This document shows, one piece after another, positions 48,069-59,042 of a stretch of 64,000 nt of DNA (its first letter is position 1; each line of letters opens with the position of its first letter). Location of the stretch: the NCBI GenBank assembly GCA_002682825.1, contig NOKP01000037.1, forward strand, positions 62,001 through 126,000. Reading direction: 5' to 3'. Below the pieces are notes generated by a model that saw only the letters and a program-made list of their open reading frames with translations, had not been told where the DNA came from and ran no database searches. This DNA is from Neonectria sp. B-13. Lineage: Eukaryota; Ascomycota; Sordariomycetes; Hypocreales; Nectriaceae. The position numbers and the translations under genes are program-made.

Positions 48069-49165
48069 TGTTGGATCATGAAGGCTTGGGCTAAGGGTGG
48101 AAATTTGAGGAAGAGTGACGAAAAGGAAGGTCAAGTATTATCCAATATTTCTGAATGGACTGCGATTGAGTTGGTTTAAGTAAGATCAAAGACAGCAGTG
48201 GGCGGGAGCATCTTATATATCTAGCCGTTGAACTGATTGTTCGGCGACTTAACGTCGGTAGCTTAGAGACGACCAACGGTGGAAAGTGGAGCACCCACGT
48301 CTCATTCGGCTTCCCCATCAACGGCCGGTCCAAAACAAGGTTCGTAAGCAGTAGTAAATATCTACTGGGTGGATATATCATCAGGGGAAATGATTCCAGG
48401 TGAGAACAAAAGAACGATGGCTGAAGTGTCTCCTTGTCACACGTATAGTGAGCATGGGCTTAATACTTTTACTAGTGCTGCAGTTTGAGCCTGCTTTGCC
48501 CCGGAAGAATTCTTCTGCTGACACTTGTTCTCAAGGAACTTCAGGTCGAGAGTCAGTGTGGGGCAATCGCTGAGCGGCGGTATAACATAATAGTGAAGCC
48601 CAAGTCACACTTGGTGACTAAGGTACTTTGAATGCGAGATGTAAGTCTACTAAAGGATGAGCTCATTGATTAGCACATGGTCAGATGCTACCATGTCCAA
48701 TACACCCAGCGCAGCATATCATGCTATCACGACAAATTGTCTTAGTCATGCAGTTTCTTCCCTACACCTAGGCTTCCAGCGTCCCTGCCGCATAAGAACC
48801 TATCATTGGAGCAGGTGAGCGAAGAATCGGTGGAATAGTTAGCTGGTAGATGTTGCTAGGTATTAAGGCGGGCAGAATCGCGAGCAGAAACCCACAGGAA
48901 CCTACCCTATACCGGTAGACCTCGCGCGCATGGCAAGAAAAAGTTGAATCACGTATAGAAACCAAACATCGAATGGGCAGCTGATCTGAAACAGTCAGAC
49001 TGGAAGAACTAGAAGCTCACGAGAGAATTATTCCTCGACTTAACAGCCCGAGTGCCCTTGTGATTTATCCGCCCGCCGTAGAAACTACATCTGCGTCTGA
49101 GGCAGCCTACTAATGCCGATGAATAATGCCATGGTTTAATCATATTTGTAATGCAACTTTCATGA
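48069..49165. other. Intergenic region
   Basis: About 1.1 kb with no supported gene. Confidence 0.4.
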
Positions 49166-50337
49166 ATGGTCTATGGAGGCGGAGGAGTCCCCGATATGCT
49201 GAATGACGGCCTCACTGAGGAGTTCAGCAGAGCGGAGTGGTTGACACATCCCGACTTCCCACCTCTCCACGGAACCAGCGTCCAATCTGGGAGAAATGCC
49301 TGAGAAGGACGTACTCGACGTGTTGGGAGTCTGGCTCACCAGCCGAAGAAAGAACGATTTAATGAACCTTGGCGGAACCACCAGCGATTTGCCCAGCCAC
49401 AACCAACGCTGGGCGGCGCATTTCTTGCTCTCGACAAACATCAACATTGTAGCAACTTTCAACAACGAAAAGATTGTGACCAGCGACTTCTTCTTCAACT
49501 ATGAGATGTATTGGAACTTTGTGTGTTCCTTGAGGCTTGTGAGATAGATGCAGTACATTCCTGTCCGGACTCAACTCATGGACATGACCGTTCAGGACTC
49601 TGAGGGCGAAGATAAAGTCTACACGTTTGACCTTGAGGAGCGCTTCATCAAGATCATCAAGGGCCGCATCGCACAAGGAGATCTGCAGAAACACGACGAA
49701 CTCGCGTACGAAGTGGAGTTCCTCGAAGACCTGGACAAACCACTCATCAACCACCAGATCCGCATTTCCGACTATACCAACGCGGTATCAAGCAGGCTAG
49801 CCAAAGGCCAAGGGGTGCTGAACTACGTGCGCCTAGCCGAGTCGCGCCGCCGGATGTTCCGGCCACTACCTATAAACTTCTTTGGAGCAACCTTCCCTAC
49901 TGCCTGTCGATCAGCCCGACGAGCCGTGGCTGGAGATGCGCGAGGACGGCCACATGCAGCCGGTTTCCGAGCACGGCGTAGTGTGCCTGAGTCAGGGGCT
50001 GAGATGCTTGGCCAGCAACGACCCCAAGGTCCTGCCCGGGCCGCATCAGCGGTATTGTTCTCGGAAGGAAACGAGTAAAGTCGTTGACCCAAACCAGCCC
50101 CTACTAGTACCTCCTCGAGAAGGTAACATCGCTGGCGGGGGTCACTACTGCATAGATGGATCAACAGTCCAGGAGTCATACACACGCATGATCTGGGCCC
50201 GAATAAACGTGATGCATTGCACCATTCCTACTTCGTATCCAACTACCCCGCCTATCTCGGGTCAAGACATAGCGAGACAACAACGTGGCGTTGCGTTTAG
50301 ACTCGGTACTTCGCGCATGAAGAACACCTGGCCCTGA
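49166..50337 (+). pseudogene. Unrecognised broken protein-coding gene
   Basis: Protein-like sequence runs on in three successive frames. 49166-49280 (MVYGGGGVPDMLNDGL...) reads in one frame. 49285-49880 continues in another (WLTSRRKNDLMNLGG, NQRWAAHFLLSTNINIV, then TAG at 49545-49547, then FDLEERFIKIIKGRIAQGD and YVRLAESRRRMFRPLPI). From about 49880 a third frame carries PVDQPDEPWLEMREDG and GIVCLSQG-like sequence to TGA near 50337. No splice sites explain the changes. I do not recognise the family. Charged, amphipathic, non-repetitive composition without a signal peptide suggests a cytosolic ancestor. Neither end of the ancestor is defined. Confidence 0.5.
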
Positions 50338-50751
50338 AACATGTCAAGGTGAATACCGGTGTAAGGAACAAGGACCTCCGGAGTCCGGAAAGACAAGGAC
50401 TCCGCCGCAGACTAGCAAGGATCGCGCTCAGGGTTATAAAACAACTCTATTAACTTTATTCAAGTCCCCCGCAACGCTGCTTCACCATCCAGTCGGAATT
50501 GGTGGGTTAACTGACGGCTGCAACGGAGAAAATGCCCTGCGGAATGGCATGCTCCGGCTGGGCAATGTCGATCGGCAGGGCCGTGGACGAAAGTGGTTGT
50601 AACAGGAGCGCATAGACGGGCCAGCCGGGGATGGAGAGTCCTGTTTCGAGAGGGGGTAGAAACAACTTAAATGGCTTGTTTCGGAGTCAAGGAGGAGAAG
50701 CTGCTCACCCAGCTCTCACACTTGGGAAACCCAAGCTGAACAGTGAACACC
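50338..50751. other. Intergenic region with promoter of the beta-helix gene
   Basis: Non-coding. A CTCCGGAGTCCGGA stretch (about 50377-50390) contains CGG-type half sites. No clear TATA box. Confidence 0.35.
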
Positions 50752-51816
50752 ATGGCTCGATTCTCTCTCCTCACCGCAGTGCTCGCACTCGTCTCGGCCG
50801 TCCACGCCCAGTGCGGCTCTGGTACGCCAGACGCGAAAGTCACCGGCTCCGGTAGCTCGTTCACCTCGACACGAGGCTCAAGCACCGTGTACACGGGCTC
50901 CGACTACCGCGCGGCGATCCAAGCGGCCGTCGACTCCATCAGCAGCGGCCAGCGCGTATCCGTCATCGCGTCGGGCTCCATCGGCGCCAGCACCATCAGC
51001 ATCAGCAGCGGCAAGATCTTCGAGGGCTGCGGCACCATCAACGTCGCGACCCGGAGCGGTCGCGGTGCCATCGAGTCGCTGGACACGACGGGCGTGCAGA
51101 TCCCGTACCTGACCATGACGGGCAACCCGTACTTCGGGCTTCGCTTCTACGGCACGCGCAACCTGGTGCTCGGCAAGATCACCATGAACCTCAGCGGCGG
51201 ACTCGGCATCCGCTTCGACCGCGACCAGGCCGCCAACTCCAACGTCAAGATGGACGTCATCACCGTCACCGGCGCGGGAAGCCACGCCGTCGAGACGTGG
51301 AACATCGACGGGCTGACCATCAACCAGGTCATCGCCCGCAACGTCGGTGAGTCGGGCCTGCTGCTGCAGAAGACAACCAACGCCCAGGTCGGCCTCGTCG
51401 ACGGGAACAATGTCGGCGCGGGCACGGGATACGCGACGCTGCGCATGGCCAACAACAACGGCCAGAACGCCAATGGCAACTACAACACCAACGTCTACAT
51501 CGACAAGGTCGTGTCGCGCGGTGGCGGCCGAGGCGTCTTCTGCGTGTCGCAGTCCGGCGGCGCTGTCATCACGACCGTCGACCTGGCGAGCAACGGGAAC
51601 AACGCTGTGCTGATCGAGAACTGCTACAACCTGTCCATCCGCGGCGGAACCGTCAACGGCGGAGGTGAGGTTCGCGTGTCGGCCCGCACCGAGTTCCCCA
51701 ACACCAAGGATGTTTGGATTACGTTGAAGGTGGACGGCACCACGGTCCGCGAGTCGCCCTGTGGTGACAACGTCAACTGGACCCTCACAGGTAACGGCGC
51801 CAGGAACATCTGCTAA
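50752..51816 (+). CDS. Secreted right-handed beta-helix protein (pectin-lyase-like fold)
   Basis: A single exon encodes 354 residues from ATG 50752 (MARFSLLTAVLALVSAVHAQ, a clear signal peptide with cleavage after AHA or so). From residue 60 on, short beta-strand repeats with regular Asn, Gly, Val and Ile positions (NVKMDVITVTGAG, WNIDGLTINQVIARNV, YNTNVYIDKVVSRGG, NCYNLSIRGGTVNGG) indicate a parallel beta-helix as in pectate lyases, polygalacturonases and related enzymes. Few Cys pairs close the helix. I cannot assign a catalytic residue set, so lyase, hydrolase or non-enzymatic effector are all possible. The third codon positions are strongly C-biased, more than in neighbouring genes, suggesting high expression. 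Confidence 0.8.
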   Translation: MARFSLLTAVLALVSAVHAQCGSGTPDAKVTGSGSSFTSTRGSSTVYTGSDYRAAIQAAVDSISSGQRVSVIASGSIGASTISISSGKIFEGCGTINVATRSGRGAIESLDTTGVQIPYLTMTGNPYFGLRFYGTRNLVLGKITMNLSGGLGIRFDRDQAANSNVKMDVITVTGAGSHAVETWNIDGLTINQVIARNVGESGLLLQKTTNAQVGLVDGNNVGAGTGYATLRMANNNGQNANGNYNTNVYIDKVVSRGGGRGVFCVSQSGGAVITTVDLASNGNNAVLIENCYNLSIRGGTVNGGGEVRVSARTEFPNTKDVWITLKVDGTTVRESPCGDNVNWTLTGNGARNIC

Positions 51817-52399
51817 GCACCAATGCATCCCTGCGGCCCAAACTTGTATATAGTTTTCTTCTTCAAGCCTATAAGTTACAGACTTGTTAAACGTGCCGTC
51901 TATTTAAGCATAATAGTCTACAGCCTGGGTCTCTCCTAACTCTACGCGTCATCATTGCCTGCTATCTGTTCCTAGCGTCGCCAAGCTTCGCCCAGAAGCT
52001 TGTCCAACGGAGCCAACCCTCCCCCATAAATGCAATTGGACGGTCGTGCCGCAATCTAGCGTCTTGAGGGGAAACCGCAGTATGCCAAGCACCCATTCTC
52101 CTGGGCATCGTCATGTTAGTGCTTTCATCAAGGTCAAAGCGGTCGGAGAGAACTTGCGACCCGCATCTTCTGCCCTTCTGCAGCAATCACAGCGCACTTG
52201 AAGTCATCTTGTACGATTCATGCTCAGCCTTGATCAAGACCTTGGCGTACAACCGCTGACGTATCTGAGTCTTGGTATTATAGAAATCGGCTCAACAAAA
52301 CAGAAGCAGGAACTAAAACGAAGGACGTTACCATGTATTTTCTCACTCAGCATTCTCCCTACTCTTTTCGGTTGATCGCCGTAACCGTACAAACTCGTC
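51817..52399. other. Intergenic region
   Basis: Non-coding; 3' end of the beta-helix gene and promoter of the NADPH oxidase. Confidence 0.4.
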
Positions 52400-54679
52400 A
52401 TGGCCAGAGGTGATCACCGATCCTTCATGGCAGAACACCCTGTGCGATTCTCCAACAACGTGCAATACCTCGACGACGATGAGATCAACAAATTCCTCGA
52501 CGACCTCGACCGCAATAGTGACGGCCACATCGACTACAGCGAAGTCGAACGAAAACTCGACCAAGCCCACGATGACCTCGCCGTGAAAAGACCAAGCGGC
52601 GATGACTCCCGCGATGACGAAGCACGCCATGCTTTCCTACGCAGCATGATGGGATCCAACGCCCAAACTGTTCCCCGTGATGACTTCGCCCGCCTCGTCC
52701 GCGGCTGGAAGATCCCCTCGCTCCAACAGGCCAAGAAAGCAGAGCAGGACGAGAAGAGCTACTTCAAGCACGTCGCCGGCTGGCGTAGGATACGCGCCTA
52801 CTGGGCCGTCCACGCGCCTGAGGTCGGATTCATCGGCCTCGTCGTCTCGATGCAGTTGGCGTTTGGCATCTGGCAGCTTGTCAAATACCAGACTACGCCG
52901 CAGTATCGCGATGCGTTTGGCTGGGGCGTTGTCATGGCCAAGACGTGTGCGGGAGCTCTCTATCCAACTTTCTTCTTCCTGATCCTTAGCATGTCACGAT
53001 ACTTCTCTACGTGGCTGCGCAGGTCGTACCACATCTCGCGCTTCTTCAACTGGGATCTCTCGCAGAGCTTCCACATCCGCATCTCCTGCGTTGCTATTCT
53101 GCTTGCTACGCTGCATGCCATCGGCCACCTGACGGGTTCTTTTGTTCACGGCAGTGACCCTGCCAACGAGGACCAAGTTGCCGCTGTGCTCGGTGCAGAC
53201 ATGGTACCTCGGCCATACATCGACTATGTTCGTTCGCTGCCGGGTTTCACTGGAATCACCGCCCTCGGACTTTTCTATCTCCTTTGCTTGTTGAGTATGC
53301 CACAGGTCCGTAAATGGAACTACGAGGTGTTCCAACTGGGTCACCTGCTCATGTTTCCCATTATTGGCTTGATGATGGCTCACGGCACCGCTGCCTTGCT
53401 GCAGTGGCCCATGTTTGGCTACTTCCTTGCCTTTCCCACCCTTTTAGTACTCGTCGAGCGCGTAGTACGCATCTTCCTCGGGTTTCATCCCATCAAAGCT
53501 ACCATGAAAGTGCTGGACGACGACACGGTCGAGATCACCGCCATCATCCCTAGCGAGCGTCTCTGGAAGTACAAGGCCGGCCAGTACATCTTCCTGCAGG
53601 TCCCCAAGATCAGCTTCTTCCAGTGGCATCCGTTTACCGTCTCCTTCTGTCGCGGAAACAGGATGATGGTACACATCAAGACCGATGGGGACTGGACTGG
53701 TAGGCTGCGGAAGTTGGGCGGCGAGTCGGGCGAGTCGGAGATCAACGTCGGCATCAACGGGCCGTTTGGTGCGCCAGCGCAGCGGTTTTACGATTTTAAC
53801 CACTCGGTTATTATCGGTGCTGGCATTGGTGTGACTCCGTTTTCGGGAATTCTGGCCGATTTGCAGTACAACGATGACTTGGATCATGGCGGTCCTGGGA
53901 ACCGGAGGGATATGCATCGTCATGACTCGGATGCCACGGCCACAGTGGCGGAGCAGTATCAACCCGACAGGAATACGGATAAAAGGACGGACAAGAACAC
54001 GGACAAGACTTCTGTAGACAGCAGCCAGGACCGAAGCACAAATGTCAACGGCCATCAACAGCCCGACACATTCGACGCAGTCGGCTCTGACCTCATCAAC
54101 GACGAGCGTAAACCCCAAGCCGACGAGTCCAACACCTTCGCCGACGAATACCGCCGCGTCGACTTCCACTGGATGGTTCGCGACCGCAACTACCTCCAGT
54201 GGTTGGCCGATCTTCTCAACGAAGTCTCCCTGAGCCAAGAGTGGCACCGCAAGCACGAAGAGCAGCCGTGTCTTGATATCCGCATCAACACCCACGTCAC
54301 TGCCAAACGAAAGGAGATCGCTACGCACGTATACCGTTGGCTGCTCGAGATGCACCGCACCGACGAGCATCCCGCCTCTCCGCTGACGGGTCTGCTGAAC
54401 CCGACGCACTTCGGACGACCGGACTTTGAGACGATTCTTGATGAGCATTATGACGAGATGCTCAAGTTTCGTGCTAGTAAGAGGCGATCAACTGAGAAAA
54501 GAGATGGTCCCTCTAACAAGGGCTATGACGAGGATGAGGAGCTCAAAGTGGGCATCTTTTACTGCGGTGCCCCTGTCGTGGGCGAGATCCTGGCGGATAA
54601 GTGTAGGGAGCTCACCACTCGAGGCCGACACGATGGAAGCAAGATTAAGTATCACTTTATGATTGAAGTGTTTGGTTAA
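52400..54679 (+). CDS. noxC: NADPH oxidase with N-terminal EF-hand, NoxC type
   Basis: An intronless frame of 759 residues. A canonical EF-hand loop lies at residues 37-48 (D-x-N-x-DG-x-I-D-x-x-E), which distinguishes NoxC from NoxA and NoxB. Six transmembrane helices follow (about 140-390) with the paired heme His residues (FHIRISC, ATLHAIGH, FQLGHLLMF, MMAHGTA). The FAD motif is WHPFTVSF and the NADPH-binding parts are GAGIGVTPF and FYCGAPVVG; the protein ends in Phe-Gly. A low-complexity Asp/Thr-rich insert of about 75 residues (about 495-570) interrupts the NADPH domain and is typical of NoxC. It transfers electrons from NADPH across a membrane to O2, making superoxide, probably calcium-regulated. 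Codon bias supports a real gene. Confidence 0.93.
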   Translation: MARGDHRSFMAEHPVRFSNNVQYLDDDEINKFLDDLDRNSDGHIDYSEVERKLDQAHDDLAVKRPSGDDSRDDEARHAFLRSMMGSNAQTVPRDDFARLVRGWKIPSLQQAKKAEQDEKSYFKHVAGWRRIRAYWAVHAPEVGFIGLVVSMQLAFGIWQLVKYQTTPQYRDAFGWGVVMAKTCAGALYPTFFFLILSMSRYFSTWLRRSYHISRFFNWDLSQSFHIRISCVAILLATLHAIGHLTGSFVHGSDPANEDQVAAVLGADMVPRPYIDYVRSLPGFTGITALGLFYLLCLLSMPQVRKWNYEVFQLGHLLMFPIIGLMMAHGTAALLQWPMFGYFLAFPTLLVLVERVVRIFLGFHPIKATMKVLDDDTVEITAIIPSERLWKYKAGQYIFLQVPKISFFQWHPFTVSFCRGNRMMVHIKTDGDWTGRLRKLGGESGESEINVGINGPFGAPAQRFYDFNHSVIIGAGIGVTPFSGILADLQYNDDLDHGGPGNRRDMHRHDSDATATVAEQYQPDRNTDKRTDKNTDKTSVDSSQDRSTNVNGHQQPDTFDAVGSDLINDERKPQADESNTFADEYRRVDFHWMVRDRNYLQWLADLLNEVSLSQEWHRKHEEQPCLDIRINTHVTAKRKEIATHVYRWLLEMHRTDEHPASPLTGLLNPTHFGRPDFETILDEHYDEMLKFRASKRRSTEKRDGPSNKGYDEDEELKVGIFYCGAPVVGEILADKCRELTTRGRHDGSKIKYHFMIEVFG

Positions 54680-54838
54680 GTCAATAGTACAACTTGATGA
54701 AAAGTTCAATTTATGTCCCACACCACTGCCTAAACGCCATCGTCAGATCGTGTTCAACACATGCAAGCTAGGCTTTTATGTAGAAGACTGAATGCTGTCA
54801 TTTTTATACAAGTACACGCTATGCTTTGCCCATTGCTT

Positions 54839-55900
54839 TTACTTTGACTGGGCGTTTACCCAAAACTCAACCACTTCTTCCGTCACATCTCGTTGCGCAC
54901 GTCCTGACTGCCACACGTTGCCGACCTTGTTGGACGTGTCAAGCCACTCATTAATGGCCCTTCCCTTGTCGCCGTTTCCGGCAAAGTGCACCAGGAAGTC
55001 GCCGCGGCGGGCGGCACGTTCGGGCAGCCCGGTGGTATTCGCCCGGGTGATCAGCTCATCGGCGAGACCCTCTGGATATGCGTTGAACCAGTGTTGCGGG
55101 ACGTATTGCACGCCGCTCTTGTACTTGTCTTCTTTGATGATGATCTCCATGGCGCTTTGCTCTGTGAACCGGAGTTTCACGTCGGGTCGGAAGTGCCGGA
55201 AGGCGAGGATGTCGGAGAAGAGCTCGATGCTCCACTGGTCGACGTGGACCAGGAAGACGCCGTTGTTCAAGCCGTTCCAATCGTTGGATACTAGGAGATG
55301 CGCTGGGTTTCCCTTGGCTGTGCGAGTGGTCGCAGAGGATTCGGCTTGGGGAAGAAGGAAGCTCGTGGGGTGGCGGCAGTAGTCGAGAATGATGGTGTCT
55401 CGATCGGCCCAAAGCAACCACTGCAGCCTCTCGTCCGGGGGCTTGGCCATCTCGTCCAAGATTACCGAGAGGATGAATGCGGGCTTGTTCCAGAGGTCGT
55501 CGATGATGGGTCGACACATGACATGCAGGGGATAGTTGTGGACGGCGCCGAGCATCATATGGGTCTGCATCGCGCGTTGGTAATGGGACTCAGGCTTGCC
55601 GAAGTGCGCCATCAGCGTCGCCATGCGGAAGTTGCTCTGCTTGAACGGCGAGGGCGAGTTCATGCAAGACTGTCGGATTGTTTCGGACTGGTTGAGCAGC
55701 GCCGGGGTGATGCTTTCGAAGCAGTCATTGCCGCCGTGATGTTGTACATCGAGGACCTTGTGTGAGTGCTCGACATCTTTTAATACGTCTTGTTTAAGTA
55801 AAGGAAAACGAAGGTTGAGCCAGTGCTCGAGGATGGCAACTTGTAGGAAAAAGAAAACAACGACGCCCGCCGCGAGCTTGAGGGGCAGCGAGTTGGTCAT
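54839..55900 (-). CDS. GT34 alpha-glycosyltransferase (Gma12/Mnn10 family)
   Basis: A single exon of 353 residues from ATG 55900, chosen because MTNSLPLKLAAGVVVFFFLQVAI forms the single signal-anchor of a type II Golgi protein. The catalytic part has LWADRDTII with the metal-binding DxD, followed by SNDWNGLNNGVFLVHVDQWS and a C-terminal VHFAGNGDKG, all typical of family GT34 (alpha-1,2-galactosyl, alpha-1,6-mannosyl or xylosyl transferases). It likely extends N- or O-glycans or cell-wall polymers in the Golgi. It is convergent with the NADPH oxidase, with 159 bp between the ends. Confidence 0.9.
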   Translation of the reverse strand: MTNSLPLKLAAGVVVFFFLQVAILEHWLNLRFPLLKQDVLKDVEHSHKVLDVQHHGGNDCFESITPALLNQSETIRQSCMNSPSPFKQSNFRMATLMAHFGKPESHYQRAMQTHMMLGAVHNYPLHVMCRPIIDDLWNKPAFILSVILDEMAKPPDERLQWLLWADRDTIILDYCRHPTSFLLPQAESSATTRTAKGNPAHLLVSNDWNGLNNGVFLVHVDQWSIELFSDILAFRHFRPDVKLRFTEQSAMEIIIKEDKYKSGVQYVPQHWFNAYPEGLADELITRANTTGLPERAARRGDFLVHFAGNGDKGRAINEWLDTSNKVGNVWQSGRAQRDVTEEVVEFWVNAQSK

Positions 55901-58900
55901 TGTGAAAGGAGTGACAAAAGTGAAGGGGGGCCGAAAACACACGGGGAACACTGAATCAGGCTTGCTTGGGCTGTCGACTAGTCTTATAATCTGGCGTGAT
56001 CCCCTTTTCCAAACAATGGCAAGAGGGATCAAATTCCATTTTGACCAAGTGGTCATTCTCAAGAGGGAAAGGCATGGGGGAAATCACTGGAATGTGCAGC
56101 TAGGTGAGGCTAACTGGGAAGACTATTGCCTGGCTAGCGAGCCAGTCCCCTGAGTAGTAAAGCCTCTCTCCTCGGTTTGGGTCTAGAACTACTGTACGCC
56201 GACAGTGGCAATTATGTCGGATGGGAGAAGGCCAATGCCACGTTGGGGAGACCAGTGACAGGCCTGGAGATAAGGGCACTTTAGATACTTGGGAATGCAC
56301 AATCACATACTCCATCAGTTGTGTGTGAGGAAGAAGGAACCCTTGAAGCAGCAGCGTAGCAAGCTCAAATTCCTTGTGTAAGGGATGAATTAACCCTTGT
56401 GTTGAGCGACATCCAACGCCGCCCAAACGCACATCTCTCCCCGCTGGTCCGCTGGCGTTGATAGCACTCGTAGCAGTAATTAGCCTAGTAGACGACACAA
56501 CGTGGGATGGATGGGTGGGTCGAGGCTTGTCGCCCGAACTTCAAACTCGTCGGCCTTGTCTCTTTTTGGTAGCAGCTACGAAATCTAGACTAATTACTAG
56601 CTGGATAGCGCATCCCCCTGCATGTGACGCGTGCGCAATACCGATCGGATGGCTCACTTGGCTCTGAAACTCCCCGCCGAGAGTCCCTGACTCGACTGAT
56701 AGCGTTTTAGCGTGCTCTGGACCGATGGGAAACCCGATTCAGATGGCCACGCGGGACTGCCTAGGGTAGCCACCGGAAGTACCGGGCCTTTGCTAGTACC
56801 ATGCATGGTAGAGCGCCAGTAGCAGGCAGATGATTGCCTAGCACTACGAGGTGAAGCATGACTGTGTCGTTGTGATGCCTCTGAGCACACGCAACGATGA
56901 ACATCCCGAGGTACTTCAGTGCAATCAATGATGGCTACAAAGCGAGTTTCATCAACCTGACTCAGAAGTCTGGCTCTATCCACATTTAGGGCGGGTAGCA
57001 AGTGGCATTTTAGTTTTCTGGAATTGTTTCACTTCCTCGTCAAACATGGCTTGATCAGATGAGCGTCTTGCCTACCTTGGAACTGCTATACCTCATTATA
57101 TTCTCGGTATCTCACTACATCAATATCATCGATCATCGAGCATCCAGTGAGCTCAAGTGTTTGAAATACAATTCTTCAAGGATCAGCTGCACACACATAT
57201 CGAGCAGTGGCTCGGCTGTAAAGGAGAGGAGCAAGAACGGATGATACAATCACCACGTTGGCTCAGTATCCCGGTACATAACTACCAGCACTAATCCACC
57301 AGTCTGTCAGTGGTGTCATACATCTAGCGAAACATCAAGATGTCTCTTGCGAAAGGTAGCCTTCATCTTTAAGAGTTCACCGAATTGTCTCTTGCTTCGT
57401 CAACATATATTCACATAATTCTGACGTCGGCCCTGCCAGCGGATGTGTATCTCATGAGTCGATATGTGGTACAACCGTCTCACATACCATGTCAAGGTTG
57501 AGTGTTGCTGCATGAGATCCTGTTCCTAAGAGACATCACGTCGCTGAAATCGGCGGCTCGTAGACCGCTGGTGATGCGATGACGGGTATTATGTTTTTTG
57601 AAACCGCCTGCATCACACGAATGAATCCTCCAAACATTTTGAGTTTCGCTATCCGCAAAGTCACCTTACTGAACGCGTGCATGCCATGATAATTGTGGAA
57701 ATTGTGCGCTACTTTAGCCTTGCGGACTATTGAGAAGCTACTTGCATCGGACGGACTCCAAGCGTGGCGCCACATGGCTAGTTAGCAGCTGGGAGGAGCC
57801 TCGGCGCTGAGAGTGTAACGACAGCGAATAGCGATAATACGGCCCATCCGGAACAGGTCTGAATAGTTCTAGCCTTCCTGCTAAGCGACCTGGAAATTTT
57901 GGACGTTGCGTGCTGGTTTTGCCAGTAAAAGGAGACGGCATCCCGATCAAGTCAGAAAGTTATCACTGACTGGCATTTCTTGAGAGAAACAAATCGTGTT
58001 TGACGCCTCTCATACCCAACGTCTAAAGTAAATAGAAAATGCTCACAATTGTTCCAGAAAGGACCTTTCCAGCTTTCCCTCTTTCGGTAGTCAGTACAAT
58101 AAGGTTTTTCCGTTATGGGTCTAGATCAGATGCATAACATATCAGAAAAGATCTTCTAGCTACAAGAAAAAGGCCAGCCAGTTTCTTATCAACAACAGTG
58201 ACAATACTATCATGATTGAAGACTAAGCAAAACGCTTGACATGCCTGTCCAAGGTCGAAAATAATTCCATATTAGCATGAGGTACACACATGAATGGCTT
58301 AGGCGCATTCAACCTGTTTTAAATGCTCAAGCTTCTCAAAGCGTAGGACCTTTTTCGGCTGGGACCCAATCACCCGATCCCAATGATAAGATATACGTAA
58401 TAAGGTTCTGCACCCGGTATTCGTCTACATCGTCATTTAAAGCCCCGTAAGTTGCAAATGAGGCACATGGACGTGTCGGGCTTACCCTGAAACCCTCTTG
58501 AAAAGAGTCAACATGGAGGTGCAGGTATGGAAGGGTTCGTGAGCGAATTTAGAATAATGCAAGCTTTCACAGATACTACCGTAAGCATGAAGAAACATCC
58601 CGTCAAAATTGGTGGATGTCATGCCTTGAACGACGATTCGCACAGAAAAGAAAAATAATTACATGCACGTTCGATATCTCACTTTTCCCTGCAGCTAGAG
58701 CTCCTCATTCGTCGCTCGACCTCAGGCAGTCCTGGCAATCTCTCTACTAGGTGAGCTGAATTTTAGTCTAAGATTATCACTTCATTGTCCAAAGTCTTGG
58801 GAAGTGGATTGCCGAAGCACAGGAATGGCGCAATACTATAGAAGGGCAAACTTGACAATGATACCATTCATATGCGACCTGGCAGATTGAGATATTGTGC

Positions 58901-59042
58901 ACTCCTGGCTTCGGTATGTCACGCCAACCACGGACTGGGACAACTCGACTTTTTCTTCTTCGTAGATATCATCATTATGCTTGATCTATGACAAGATACG
59001 CACAGATTACCATCAGCCCTCACAGGGAGCACTGCTAGTACA
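55901..59042. other. Large intergenic region, about 3.1 kb
   Basis: The longest gene-poor stretch of the window. Open frames on both strands are short and without protein character. No repeats, inverted repeats or transposase remnants were recognised by eye. Confidence 0.4.

Noticed and set aside
50878..51828. Long minus-strand open frame opposite the beta-helix gene
   Set aside because: It is a shadow caused by the strong C bias at third positions of the real gene; the product is Val/Asp/Ala/Arg repeats without domains or signal.
53444..54448. Long minus-strand frame opposite the NADPH oxidase
   Set aside because: Shadow of a well-conserved plus-strand gene; the translation has no protein character.
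54986..55765. Plus-strand frames across the GT34 gene
   Set aside because: Antisense shadows; the minus strand carries intact family motifs.
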